Of a stretch of 35,208 nucleotides of DNA, positions 17,101-25,305 are shown piece after piece; the first letter of the stretch is position 1; the number at the start of each line of letters is the position of its first letter. The stretch spans positions 1-35,208 of the forward strand of contig CAKSVK010000013.1 of assembly GCA_934502905.1 (NCBI GenBank). Direction: 5' to 3'. The notes beneath the pieces are model-generated. The model did no database searches. It had not been told where the DNA came from and saw only the letters and a program-made list of their open reading frames with translations. Source of the stretch: an uncultured Chitinophagaceae bacterium. GTDB lineage: Bacteria > Bacteroidota > Bacteroidia > Chitinophagales > Chitinophagaceae. Made by a program: the position numbers and the translations under genes.

Positions 17101-17794
17101 GGCAGATTGCCCCCTATGGACCTTAACAGAACTACTGGAGCATGAAAAAGAAATTACAGGCATCTTCCTTAGTGGTCATCCGCTGGATCACTTTCAATTT
17201 GAAATAAGACATTACAATATCATGTCGATCGCAGATTTCAACGAAGCGAAAGAATCCGTCAGTACGCAGTCATTATCCCGTCAGTACAGGCTGGCAGGAC
17301 TGGTAGTAGATGCGCAGCACAGAACAACCAGGAATGGAAAACAATTTGGGGTGTACGCATTGGAAGACTATAGCGGAAAAATGGAAATAGCCCTGTTTGG
17401 GGAAGACTATGTTAAATGCAAGGATCACTTTGAACTGGGTAATGTGCTGTTTGTGACCGGGGGCTTTAAAGCCCGCTGGAACAGCACAACAGATTTTGAG
17501 TTCAAAGTAAGCAATGTAATGCTCCTGGAGACGGTTAAGAGGCTGTTTACCAGGCAAATACAGGTCACTTTGCACCCTAAGGACATTACCGATAATATGA
17601 TCGGCTTTTTTGATAAAAATATCAGGTCGTACCCCGGCAAAGCTTCCTTAAAATTTGTGTTGGCCGACCGCAATGCCGGCAGGATAGGCTTATATACGCT
17701 GGAAAGAGGGGTGGAAGTAAATGACGAATTGACTGCTTTCCTGGAAGAAAAACAGGACTGGGATATCAGCGTACAGTTAACAGACAGAGCCTGA
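14138..17794 (+). CDS. dnaE: DNA polymerase III subunit alpha
   Basis: Replicative polymerase catalytic subunit. The ATG at 14138 is chosen because it gives MSTFSHLHVHTQYSLLDG, the standard start of the PHP domain; the frame is open 21 bases further up. It has 1218 residues, in line with other Bacteroidota DnaE. Order: PHP domain (HLHVH at 6-10), palm/fingers with GPGRGSAAGS (389-398), the catalytic acidic motif PDIDTDF (430-436), the finger block RPGPLAYIPNFIDRKHG, HhH segment GLKGVGEAAIEGI, and an OB-fold near the C-terminus (YRLAGLVVDAQHRTTRNGK). NTLFGD at 972-977 sits where the clamp-binding motif is expected. No epsilon-type exonuclease is fused. It stands alone, divergent from the small membrane protein. 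Confidence 0.97.
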   Translation: MSTFSHLHVHTQYSLLDGAAPISSLYQKAIKDGMPALAITDHGNMFGVFSFVAEAYKHKLNPDDKKSPLKVKPIVGCEFYVTENRHRKVFSKEEKDRRYHQLFLAKNEQGYRNLTKLTSLGFIEGMYSKYPRIDKELILQYHEGLIATTCCLGALVPQTILQKGEEAGETEFKWWLDIFGEDFYVELQRHGIPEQEKVNDSLLKYARKYNVNVIASNDSHYVDQKDFNAHDILLCINTGEKIATPALREFADDDVSVKNKRFAFPNDQFFFKTTAEMKQVFHDLPEAIDNTNEIIDKIDVLNLKRDILLPNFPIPQEFQIHSDNNLNQWEYLKHLTYEGAYRRYDPVTPEIQERLDFELFTIKSMGFAGYFLIVSDFIKAGRDIGVFVGPGRGSAAGSVVAYCIGITNIDPVKYNLLFERFLNPDRKSMPDIDTDFDDEGRQKVIDYVVEKYGKNQVAQIITYGTMAAKMSIKDVARVMDLPLPDSNALAKLVPEKPGISLKRVLHAPLTAKDGEKSLEEKEGISPDDLENVKKLREFYQGVDTPQSKVLHEAEILEGSVRNTGIHAAGIIIAPKDLTELLPVATAKDSDLWVTQIEGSVIEEAGVIKMDFLGLKTLSILKTALHLIKQNHDIDIIPDDIPLDDEATYKLYQRGDTNGTFQFESVGMQKYLRELKPDKFDDLIAMNALYRPGPLAYIPNFIDRKHGREIIQYDLPEMEEYLADTYGITVYQEQVMLLSQKLAGFSKGDADVLRKAMGKKQKAVLDKMKTQFIAGATAKGHPADKLEKIWTDWEAFAQYAFNKSHSTCYAFVAYQTAYLKAHYPSEYMAAVLNHAGAIEKITFFMEECKRMGIKVLGPDINESQKGFAVNRKSEIRFGLGGLKGVGEAAIEGIIEERENGPYTSIFDLVKRVNQRVVNKKSLECLAYSGAFDCFPEMHRAQYFYTAPGDNATGLEKIVRFGNQYQSQAASTANTLFGDLQMPDATPPKLADCPLWTLTELLEHEKEITGIFLSGHPLDHFQFEIRHYNIMSIADFNEAKESVSTQSLSRQYRLAGLVVDAQHRTTRNGKQFGVYALEDYSGKMEIALFGEDYVKCKDHFELGNVLFVTGGFKARWNSTTDFEFKVSNVMLLETVKRLFTRQIQVTLHPKDITDNMIGFFDKNIRSYPGKASLKFVLADRNAGRIGLYTLERGVEVNDELTAFLEEKQDWDISVQLTDRA

Positions 17795-17858
17795 TACGAC
17801 AATATGGCTCAATACAAGATCGGTGAACGCCAGAAGTGAATTATTAAGATAATGGAAC

Positions 17859-17866
17859 TAAATTTG
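17859..17866 (+). promoter_or_regulatory. -7 box of the trxA promoter
   Basis: TAAATTTG is an exact match to TAnnTTTG, 51 bases before the thioredoxin start. No good TTTG lies 19 bases upstream. It is probably the trxA promoter, since the dnaE stop is 64 bases further up. Confidence 0.5.
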
Positions 17867-17917
17867 CGAACCTATAGACGATCCTGAAATTAATTAACCA
17901 ATATAAACTCGATTATT

Positions 17918-18235
17918 ATGGCACTTGAATTTAATGATAACAACTTCCAGGAAAAAGTACTGGATTCTGATAGATTGTCGATTGTAGACTTCTGGGCGGA
18001 ATGGTGTGGACCCTGCCGTGCCATCGGGCCGGTTATTGAAGAGCTGAGCAAAGAATATGATGGAAAAGTAAATGTTGGAAAAGTAAATGTTGACCATAAT
18101 CCAAAATTATCAGTTGATTACGGTATCACCTCTATTCCTGCCATCCTGTTTGTGAAAGAAGGAAAGGTAGTGGATAAGCTGGTAGGTGCACAACCCAAAT
18201 CCAACTTCGTTAAAAAAATAGAACAGCATATCTAA
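17918..18235 (+). CDS. trxA: Thioredoxin
   Basis: Cytosolic dithiol reductant of 105 residues, a single thioredoxin fold of normal length. The active site is WCGPC, with Cys30 and Cys33, and the cis-proline is Pro74 in TSIPAILF. There is no signal peptide and no extra domain. Typical partners are ribonucleotide reductase, peroxiredoxins and methionine sulfoxide reductase. It follows dnaE at 123 bases with its own -7 box and ends at a strong terminator. Confidence 0.96.
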   Translation: MALEFNDNNFQEKVLDSDRLSIVDFWAEWCGPCRAIGPVIEELSKEYDGKVNVGKVNVDHNPKLSVDYGITSIPAILFVKEGKVVDKLVGAQPKSNFVKKIEQHI

Positions 18236-18251
18236 AAAACGCTTCCGGCAT

Positions 18252-18301
18252 TTATAAACAAAAAGGATCATCAGCATACTGATGATCCTTTTTGTTTATA
18301 A
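18252..18301. terminator. Strong bidirectional terminator between trxA and protease genes
   Basis: A 23-bp perfect stem (18252-18274 with 18279-18301) around a 4-base loop CATA. The A-run on one side and T-run on the other make it a U-tract hairpin in both directions. It closes trxA (stop at 18235) and the convergent M43 protease gene (stop at 18316). Confidence 0.92.
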
Positions 18302-18315
18302 GGTACATATCACCG

Positions 18316-20490
18316 TTAGTTCATCTTAAGCACCTTCCTGGTAACAACCTTATCCGCATATACCAGCCGGACGATATAGACCCCTGAAGCCTGGTTCCAT
18401 AAATTAATGGCAATATGACTAGGACCGGCGCTGTTATTGTAGCGTTCTTTAAATACCAGTTGCCCGGTACTACTATACACAGCAACACCCTGCAGGTTTT
18501 CTGCTGACGGGTAATGGCGTATATTGATCATATCCGTTGTAGGATTCGGGCTGATCGTCAGCCCCTTTTCTTTCAGGGCTTCGGGTAAAAGAACCGCATA
18601 AAGGTTAATATCATCCAGATAGATATTGTTGCCATATCCGTTGATGGCCCGGAATGCGACGATCACTTCCTGGTGCCTGCCTGCAATATAAGGTGTCAGG
18701 TCTACCGTATCAGCTACCCACTGGCTGTCTACCGGCAGGTATGCCGAAGTATGGATGATGTTATAAGGATTGATATCGTTTCCGGCTTTTTTGTAAGCAG
18801 AGATAAACGTTTGCCCGCAGTCAACAGAGTAAAGAATTTCCAGCGTGTCCGAATTGCTGCTGTTCGTCTGAGCGGCTGCTCTCCAGAAGGCGACTTTCAC
18901 CGAATCAGCATTAACAGGAACTTCCACGCGGGGAGAAATAATCGTCGCTTCTCTTCCGTATAACTGGTATCCATAGCTGCTGAATTTAACAGATCCATTC
19001 CCACTATGCGAAGCATTGTTTACCCGTGCCGGATTGTAGCTTAAAAGGTCACTGGTATTGGTAACACCCCAGCCGGTCAGGTTCTCTTCAAAGCCTTGTG
19101 TAAGCGGAGCGCTTTGCTGAGACAACACGGAAAAAACCGTGGTCAATGTATCATTATTTGTCTGCTGATCCGCAACGCCATTCGGCAATGTCGTGTATAC
19201 CTTAACGGTATGCTGCCCGGCAGGTACATTTATAACAGAAGAAGTAATGTTGGTTGTCTGTAACGTGGGAAGCGATACATTTATCTGCGTGGCAACAGGA
19301 GTCGCCCCGTTTACAGATACATGTAACCGGACATTGTTAAGGGTTTGCGATCCGGTATTTGTAATAGATACCACGGGCTGTATGCTGCCGTTGCAGTATA
19401 CAACTGTGTTGCTTATGTTTACCGAATTGACTTTAACATCGTTTGTATATGATACAGCCGGAACGCACCCGTTAGAGCTGACCAGTGATTTTCTTTCATC
19501 CATCGTTGTCAATGCCAGCTCCATCCTGTCCACCTGCCCTTTGGTAAACATCAGCATCGCCTCATCATCTACATAATCCATGAAATTCATAAACATGATA
19601 CCCGGCGCCGTACCGGTGCAGTCATCCATTTGCGGAAAAGATGGTGTTCCGTAGGTACATCTTGATTGATTAGGCGTATCATCAACAAGGTCCGAATCAG
19701 CGCAGGATGATACACAATCATTGTCGCCCCAGATATGCCATAGATTAAAGAAATGCCCTATCTCGTGGGTGGCAGTACGTCCTTTATTGAACGGCGCCGT
19801 TGCGGTACCCATCCTACCAAAAGCATGATGTGCAACAGCCAGTCCTACATCGCTGTCCGCAATGCCGCTCAGCCCCGGCATGAACGTGTAACCAAGATCG
19901 TTACCGTCGGCCATTTCGCACACCCAGATATTCAGGTATTTGGAGACATCCCAGCCGCTGGCTCCGCCGGAAGCGCTGTTTTTGATGGGATCGCCGGTTC
20001 CCGGAATGGATTTGGTGGAAGAAGTCTTCCGAATGATCCCGGTAGTTGATTGTCCGGCGGGTGTACGCTGTGCCAGGCAGAATCGTATCTGGCTCTTACC
20101 GAATACAGAGGCAAATGCAGCCGGCACATTACCGGCATCCAGATTCTCTCCTGCATAGTCGGCATTCAATACATCCAACTGACTTTGTACCTGTTCGTCC
20201 GTAACGATACCAGGATTACTCATCACAATATGTACTACCACAGGAATCGTTATAATGGCTTGAACCCTGTTCTGCATGAGGTTCAGCTGCTTTTGCCGCC
20301 TGGCAACCTCAACGTCCCGCTGAAAAGCAGCTTGTCGCTTTTCAAACAGCGCTTTTTGAGATGGATTGACCTGAAAGAATTTTTCCATTACCGATCCGGT
20401 AGCGCAACCCCGCTGGGCCTGGACCTGCACAGCAGCGATACAACAGAATATCAATCCCCAGAACCTTAAGTCAGCAAAAACTTTGCCCAT
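18316..20490 (-). CDS. Secreted M43-family zinc metalloprotease with T9SS sorting domain
   Basis: A 724-residue extracellular protease of the pappalysin/cytophagalysin group. Order: signal peptide (1 to about 25), pro-region, then the metzincin catalytic domain with HEIGHFFNLWH (His242, Glu243, His246, Asn249, His252), followed by IWGDNDC, the DDTPNQ segment and a Met-turn region NFMDYVDDEAMLMFT. After it come a CARDB-like Ig domain (about 350-450), a MAM/jelly-roll-like carbohydrate-binding module (about 465-630), and a type A T9SS sorting domain (644-724, ISPNPTTD ... GVYIVRL ... RKVLKMN). It likely degrades extracellular protein, exported by Sec and then T9SS. It has its own promoter and terminator. 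Asn at position 249, where metzincins usually have Gly, also occurs in Bacteroidota relatives as I recall them. Confidence 0.92.
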   Translation of the reverse strand: MGKVFADLRFWGLIFCCIAAVQVQAQRGCATGSVMEKFFQVNPSQKALFEKRQAAFQRDVEVARRQKQLNLMQNRVQAIITIPVVVHIVMSNPGIVTDEQVQSQLDVLNADYAGENLDAGNVPAAFASVFGKSQIRFCLAQRTPAGQSTTGIIRKTSSTKSIPGTGDPIKNSASGGASGWDVSKYLNIWVCEMADGNDLGYTFMPGLSGIADSDVGLAVAHHAFGRMGTATAPFNKGRTATHEIGHFFNLWHIWGDNDCVSSCADSDLVDDTPNQSRCTYGTPSFPQMDDCTGTAPGIMFMNFMDYVDDEAMLMFTKGQVDRMELALTTMDERKSLVSSNGCVPAVSYTNDVKVNSVNISNTVVYCNGSIQPVVSITNTGSQTLNNVRLHVSVNGATPVATQINVSLPTLQTTNITSSVINVPAGQHTVKVYTTLPNGVADQQTNNDTLTTVFSVLSQQSAPLTQGFEENLTGWGVTNTSDLLSYNPARVNNASHSGNGSVKFSSYGYQLYGREATIISPRVEVPVNADSVKVAFWRAAAQTNSSNSDTLEILYSVDCGQTFISAYKKAGNDINPYNIIHTSAYLPVDSQWVADTVDLTPYIAGRHQEVIVAFRAINGYGNNIYLDDINLYAVLLPEALKEKGLTISPNPTTDMINIRHYPSAENLQGVAVYSSTGQLVFKERYNNSAGPSHIAINLWNQASGVYIVRLVYADKVVTRKVLKMN

Positions 20491-20509
20491 GATCTTTTTA
20501 ACGTTTTAT

Positions 20510-20517
20510 CAAAAATA
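20510..20517 (-). promoter_or_regulatory. -7 box of the M43 protease promoter
   Basis: Minus strand reads TATTTTTG, an exact TAnnTTTG match, 19 bases upstream of the protease ATG. The -33 region 19 bases further up reads TTCG, only partly fitting. It suggests a short 5' leader and transcription independent of the upstream transporter gene. Confidence 0.5.
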
Positions 20518-20643
20518 TTGCAAGAAAGGCTCATCCCGAAATAAATAGTTTACAGGATAAGATACGTTTCCGGGCAGAAAATGGTTGTAAATGTGACGTA
20601 CAATATAATAAACAGGCAGAAAACAGGAATGCGCGGGCAGAGA

Positions 20644-22284
20644 TCACACCAGCATTCCGGCTATGCAACCACACATCAGGCAGGCAATGGTTCCCCCGAT
20701 CAATGCTTTCAGCCCCAGTTCCGTAAGGTTTTTCCGTTGCGAAGGAGCCAGCTGGCTGATCCCACCGATCTGTATGCCTATGGACGCAAAGTTTGCAAAA
20801 CCACAAAGTGCGTAGGTAACGATCAGCAACGACTGGGGATTGGTTATCATATTGCTTCTCTTCATCTCTGCTAATGAGGTATAGGCATAAAATTCATTCA
20901 ACACCGTTTTTTCGCCGAGCAGCTGACCAACCGCTACCATATCCGTTTGGGCAACCCCGATCAGCCAGGCAACAGGCGAGAACAGATAGCCCAGCAGCAT
21001 ATTCAATGAAAGGGCGGGATATCGTCCATCAGTAAACTGCTTCACCTGCTCATTTAACTGAGTGATATCTCCCACCCAGCCCAGCAGGGCATTTATCACC
21101 CACATCATAGCAGTAAAAACAATTAACATGGCGCCAACATTTACTGCCAGCTTTAACCCGTCCGTAGTTCCAAGCGACAAGGCATCCAGGAAATTATCTC
21201 CCAGCTTCTCTTTTGGGACAGACAGATCTTTACTCACCAGTTGCGGTTCCGCCTGCGGGAAAATGATCTTGGAACAAACAATGGCTGCAGGAGCGCTCAT
21301 GATCGACTGGCTCAGCATATGCAATGCAAAGTAATTTTGCTGCGCTTCATCGCCTCCCCCAAGGAAACCTACATAAGCTGCCAGTACACTTCCAGCCGTG
21401 TTAGCCATACCCCCTACCATTATACACAGCATTTCACTGCGGGTAAGCTTATCCAGATACGGGCGGATCATTAAAGGGGCCTCGGTTTGTCCGAGGAAAA
21501 TATTGGCAGCGGTTGACACGCTTTCTGCCCCTGAAATATTCATTTTATTCAACAAATAGGCAAACACATATACTATTTTTTGAAGTATGCCCAGGTAATA
21601 TAATACAGAAGACAATGCGGCGAAGAATATGATATTAGGAAGCACCTGCACGGCAAATATGTACCCCCAGGATCCTGAACCATCGGCCAGGTTTTCAAAC
21701 AAAAACTTGGTTCCGTTATGACTAAGATTGATCAGGGCCACAAATGCAGACGAAACACCCTCCAACATGCTCTTAAAAATGTCAGGGCTTGATAAGCGGG
21801 TATAAACCGACACGGTGAGGATAGTGGCAGAGGCCAGGATCCCCCATTTTACCAGCTCAATGTTCTTCCGGTTTAAAAGCCTGACGATAAAAGCAATCAG
21901 CACAACACTGATAAGGACGGTAAGACCATGGTTAGGGAAAAAATCCTTTTTGATAATGCCGGCAAAAAAGATCACCTGCCATAATACGACCAGCAAAATA
22001 CCGCTTATATCCCGGGTAAATGAAGAAGACGGGGCAGGTAATCGTTTTCTTATCTTTCTGACAATAGTATATAATAGTATTGCACCTACAAGTATCCAGA
22101 AAACCGGTTGACCCGCTATCTGGGTATTCAAAACGCCCATCGCAAACATTACCTGCGCAAAAATGCCCATTCCTACCAGCCGCCAGTTAATTGCTTTCCT
22201 GTTATTACTCAGCAGATAACAGACCAGGATAAGAAAAATCATACCCATTGTGCCCCGGGTGATATGTTCTAATTGCGTGGACAT
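20644..22284 (-). CDS. CNT/NupC-type nucleoside transporter
   Basis: Inner-membrane concentrative nucleoside transporter, driven by Na+ or H+. The core motifs are clear: a re-entrant/helix segment around VLPNIIFFAALSSVLYYLG (215-232), then GQTEAPLMIRPYL (265-277) that binds the nucleoside, and GGMANTAGSVLAAYVGFLG (291-309), with a conserved C-terminal region ending in the NFASIGIQIGG segment. With 546 residues it is longer than the roughly 400-residue E. coli NupC, and the extra lies mostly in an N-terminal block of several hydrophobic helices with a basic loop (residues 74-91). The ion used cannot be read safely. Nucleoside salvage fits with an organism degrading extracellular material. It lies 153 bases upstream of the M43 protease gene on the same strand. 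Confidence 0.92.
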   Translation of the reverse strand: MSTQLEHITRGTMGMIFLILVCYLLSNNRKAINWRLVGMGIFAQVMFAMGVLNTQIAGQPVFWILVGAILLYTIVRKIRKRLPAPSSSFTRDISGILLVVLWQVIFFAGIIKKDFFPNHGLTVLISVVLIAFIVRLLNRKNIELVKWGILASATILTVSVYTRLSSPDIFKSMLEGVSSAFVALINLSHNGTKFLFENLADGSGSWGYIFAVQVLPNIIFFAALSSVLYYLGILQKIVYVFAYLLNKMNISGAESVSTAANIFLGQTEAPLMIRPYLDKLTRSEMLCIMVGGMANTAGSVLAAYVGFLGGGDEAQQNYFALHMLSQSIMSAPAAIVCSKIIFPQAEPQLVSKDLSVPKEKLGDNFLDALSLGTTDGLKLAVNVGAMLIVFTAMMWVINALLGWVGDITQLNEQVKQFTDGRYPALSLNMLLGYLFSPVAWLIGVAQTDMVAVGQLLGEKTVLNEFYAYTSLAEMKRSNMITNPQSLLIVTYALCGFANFASIGIQIGGISQLAPSQRKNLTELGLKALIGGTIACLMCGCIAGMLV

Positions 22285-22357
22285 AGTGTAGCAGACAGTT
22301 TAAGGCAATATACAACATTGCACCCGTCGTTATACGAAAAAATATACATCAAAAACA

Positions 22358-22387
22358 AAACAGGCTGCTATTAATAGCAACCTGTTT
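22358..22387 (-). terminator. Terminator of the large esterase gene
   Basis: Two 15-base arms (22358-22372 and 22373-22387) with one mismatch form a hairpin 27 bases past the esterase stop. On the minus strand it is followed by a T-rich run, so it fits an intrinsic terminator separating the esterase from the transporter gene downstream. Confidence 0.75.
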
Positions 22388-22413
22388 ATTTCTAAAGATA
22401 ACTCCCTATTTTG

Positions 22414-25305
22414 TTATTGCTTGATGATCTGCACAGCTTTCTTTTGTTTTCCATCCAGTGTCACATATACCACATATATTCCTCTCGGCAGGCTTGATAC
22501 ATCAAATGCCTGGTTGATCAGTCCCGGGGTGCCCTTCGTAAACTCTTTCTGCATCAACAATACACCGGTAATGCTATAAACCTGAACACTTGTTTTACCG
22601 GTCAGTTTGCTGTCAACCCATACATTCATGGAGGTAGTCACCGGATTCGGATTGATTTTTACTTCCAGGTCATTAGCAGGAGCAGTCACTGCCGGATTCT
22701 CTTTTTCCACATCCGCAGTCTCTTCACCGATCTTTCTTGAGGAGGCAGCTGCTTTGACGATCACTGTTACCGTAGCTGTAGAAACACTCTTAAGGTTGCT
22801 GGTCACACGCAGTTCATATACATATGTACCTGCATTCAGACTGGTAATAGTGGTTTTGACAGCGGTAGGCGACGTTATATTACCTCCGGAAGGACCGGAC
22901 ACTTTACGCCATCCGTAGGATGCAATGCTGGTACCACCTGCAGGTGTTGAGCCGCTTCCATCCAGTGTTGTGCTGCTTGTCGGTAGTGTAATGGTTTGAT
23001 TACTACCGGCACGAGCCGTTAAAGCAGAAGGACTTACATCTATACTAACCCTGTCAGTGGCAACGCTACCCAAACTGCTCATTACCCTTAACTCATACAG
23101 GTATGTACCTGTAGTGGTCAGACCGGTTATGTTTGTCTTGGCAGAATTGGGAGATGAAATATTACCACCTGATGGTCCGGAAACTTTCGTCCAATGGTAA
23201 GAAGAAATAGTTGTTCCATTGGCAGGTTGTGATCCGCTTCCATCCAATGTTGCACTGCTGGTCGGCTGATATATTCTTTTATTTTCGCCTGCATCAGCAA
23301 CAAGCGCAGACCTTGATGAAACTCCGTTTACAGTAATGGAAACCCGATCTGTTACAAAACTCTGCAGGTTACTGGTCACACGAACTTCATATACATAGGT
23401 TCCTGCTACGGTTAAACCTGTTACGGTTGTTTTAGCAGATGAAGGCGAAGTGATCGTACCAGCAACAGGTCCAGACACCTTCGTCCAATTATAACCTGCA
23501 ATAGTGGTTCCCACTGCAGGTGTAGAAGCGCTTGCATCCAGAGCCACGCTGCTTGTAGGTAATGTAATGGTTTGATTATCTCCGGCACGAGCTGTAAGCG
23601 GCCCCGATTTTACCGTGATGGTTACCTGATCTGTGGTAAAGCTCTGTAAGCTACTGGTCACCTTCAACTGATAAACATATGTTCCAGCTGCTAATCCGGT
23701 AACCGTAGTTTTCGCGGACGATGGTGAGGTAATAGTCCCTGACGAAGGACCGGACACTTTTGTCCACTGGTAGCTTGCAATAGTGGTTCCTGTCGCCGGT
23801 ATTGATCCTGAACCATCCAGCGTTGCACTGCTGACGGGCAATGTGATAGCCTGATTATCACCAGCTTTGGCTATTAATTTTGAAGTGGGAGCAGCAGCCG
23901 CAGCTTTCACCGTAATAGTTACACTGGCAGTTGTGAAGCTGCCCAGGTTACTTGTCACCTTTACCTGATATACATAAGTACCGGTTACGAGCCCTGTAAT
24001 GGTAGTTTTCACAGATCCGGGAGAAGTAATGTATCCTCCTGAAGGTCCGGAAACTTTTGTCCATTGATAAGATGCTATGGTCGTTCCGGAAGCCGGGGCA
24101 GAACTGCTGGCATCCAGTGTTGTACTGCTGGCAGAAACGGTTTGGTTGCTGCCGGCGCTGGCGGTTAATCCTTTAGGTTTTACACTAATAGTAACCCTTG
24201 CCGTAGCAGATTTACCTTTATTGTCAGTTACTTTTACTTCAAATACATAGGTGCCCGCAGTAGTTAAGCCCGTTGCTGTAGTCTTTGCCGCAGACGCAGA
24301 TGTGATGGCTCCCACAGCCGGTCCGGATACTTTTGACCATACATAAGATGAAATACTGGCTCCGCTTGCTGCTGCCGACCCGCTGGCATCTAAGCTTGCG
24401 GTGCTGGTTGGTAAGGTAATTGTCTGATTGACACCAGCTTTGGCGGTAGGAGGGCCTGTGGTTACAGCAGGTTCGCTAACAATACTCCTGGCGTGCAGCA
24501 ACATCCATTCATAAACATTATACCCACCCTGCTTAAAGGTCGGATCATAGGTTTTTGTCCATGCATCGTGGCCGGATTTCTCAAAAACTGTTATCCAGGG
24601 CGTAGTAGATGTCGTGTAAAGTGCCTTCAACTTTGCGATTGCATCTTTTGCATTGGTAGGATATTGTTTTGAATCTCCCGAATTAACCGTGATCCAAACC
24701 GGCAATTTGGCGTTTGCCATTGCCTCTGCTTTAGCCTGAGTAGGAGAAAAAGCAGGACAAATAGGTAAAATTGCTGCAATAGTAGATGCTCTCTGGCTAC
24801 CATAGTCATGAGCCATTCCACCGCCCATACTGAGACCGGTAAGATATATCCTGTTTACATCTACCCTGTATTTTGCCTTCACATGTGCTAAAAGATCATC
24901 AATAGATTGGGTATAATTACTTTGTGTACTGAACTGGGGCGCTATCACGATAAAGGAATAGTCCTTTCCCCCAACAGTAAATTTCGTGGGAAAGCCTCCT
25001 TTATCAATTAACTTGGCAAGTCCGGAATTAGCTTTCACCTTCGGCAGGGTAGCGCTGGTACCGGCACCTAATTCACCAACCCCATGAAGGAAAACAATCA
25101 GGGGGTATTTTTTTGATGGATTGGCTGCATAATCAACCGGAAGCGACTCATAGTATGCCTTTATATTAGCTGAAACATTTGTGTATACAGGCGATACGGT
25201 CTGCTTCTGGGAATAAGTGTTTGAATAAGATATGATTGAAATGAAAAGTAGAAGTAAAGATTTTACATACGCGCTTACTTTAGCGATCGACGGATTTTGA
25301 ATCAT
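22414..25305 (-). CDS. Secreted esterase with six Ig/PKD-like repeats and a T9SS sorting domain
   Basis: A 963-residue extracellular multi-domain protein. The ATG at 25305 is preferred because it gives a cleaner signal peptide (MIQNPSIAKVSAYVKS...TYSQ); an ATG at 25332 adds nine residues. The catalytic domain (about 45-275) is an alpha/beta hydrolase of the esterase/PHB-depolymerase type: HGVGELG oxyanion region, GLSMGGG with Ser159, Asp211 in NSGD as the likely acid, and His246 in KSGHDAW. Six tandem repeats of about 90 residues follow (286-851), then a short acidic linker and a type A T9SS sorting domain (about 882-963, INPNPVTT ... PRGIYVVYV). Related enzymes cleave acetyl, feruloyl or polyester bonds; the target here is unknown. 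The repeats probably act as a stalk or bind polymer. Confidence 0.88.
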   Translation of the reverse strand: MIQNPSIAKVSAYVKSLLLLFISIISYSNTYSQKQTVSPVYTNVSANIKAYYESLPVDYAANPSKKYPLIVFLHGVGELGAGTSATLPKVKANSGLAKLIDKGGFPTKFTVGGKDYSFIVIAPQFSTQSNYTQSIDDLLAHVKAKYRVDVNRIYLTGLSMGGGMAHDYGSQRASTIAAILPICPAFSPTQAKAEAMANAKLPVWITVNSGDSKQYPTNAKDAIAKLKALYTTSTTPWITVFEKSGHDAWTKTYDPTFKQGGYNVYEWMLLHARSIVSEPAVTTGPPTAKAGVNQTITLPTSTASLDASGSAAASGASISSYVWSKVSGPAVGAITSASAAKTTATGLTTAGTYVFEVKVTDNKGKSATARVTISVKPKGLTASAGSNQTVSASSTTLDASSSAPASGTTIASYQWTKVSGPSGGYITSPGSVKTTITGLVTGTYVYQVKVTSNLGSFTTASVTITVKAAAAAPTSKLIAKAGDNQAITLPVSSATLDGSGSIPATGTTIASYQWTKVSGPSSGTITSPSSAKTTVTGLAAGTYVYQLKVTSSLQSFTTDQVTITVKSGPLTARAGDNQTITLPTSSVALDASASTPAVGTTIAGYNWTKVSGPVAGTITSPSSAKTTVTGLTVAGTYVYEVRVTSNLQSFVTDRVSITVNGVSSRSALVADAGENKRIYQPTSSATLDGSGSQPANGTTISSYHWTKVSGPSGGNISSPNSAKTNITGLTTTGTYLYELRVMSSLGSVATDRVSIDVSPSALTARAGSNQTITLPTSSTTLDGSGSTPAGGTSIASYGWRKVSGPSGGNITSPTAVKTTITSLNAGTYVYELRVTSNLKSVSTATVTVIVKAAASSRKIGEETADVEKENPAVTAPANDLEVKINPNPVTTSMNVWVDSKLTGKTSVQVYSITGVLLMQKEFTKGTPGLINQAFDVSSLPRGIYVVYVTLDGKQKKAVQIIKQ
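22753..24450 (-). repeat. Six tandem approx. 270-bp coding repeats (Ig/PKD-like domains)
   Basis: Each unit carries the same series of motifs: AGxNQTITLP, SSxTLDGSGS, GTTIASYxWTKVSGP, ITSPxSAKTTVTGL, AGTYVYELKVTSNL and a final VTITVK. Units start near residues 286, 380, 477, 570, 668 and 762 of the esterase. Units 2-6 are much more alike than unit 1, and unit-to-unit similarity is visible in the DNA, for example TGGTTTGATTA near AG-N-Q-T, which points to expansion by duplication. Confidence 0.88.

Noticed and set aside
22753..24450. Possible CRISPR array or satellite because of the regular approx. 270-bp repetition
   Set aside because: Unit length is far beyond CRISPR repeats, units are in frame and encode Ig/PKD-like domains; they are coding repeats.
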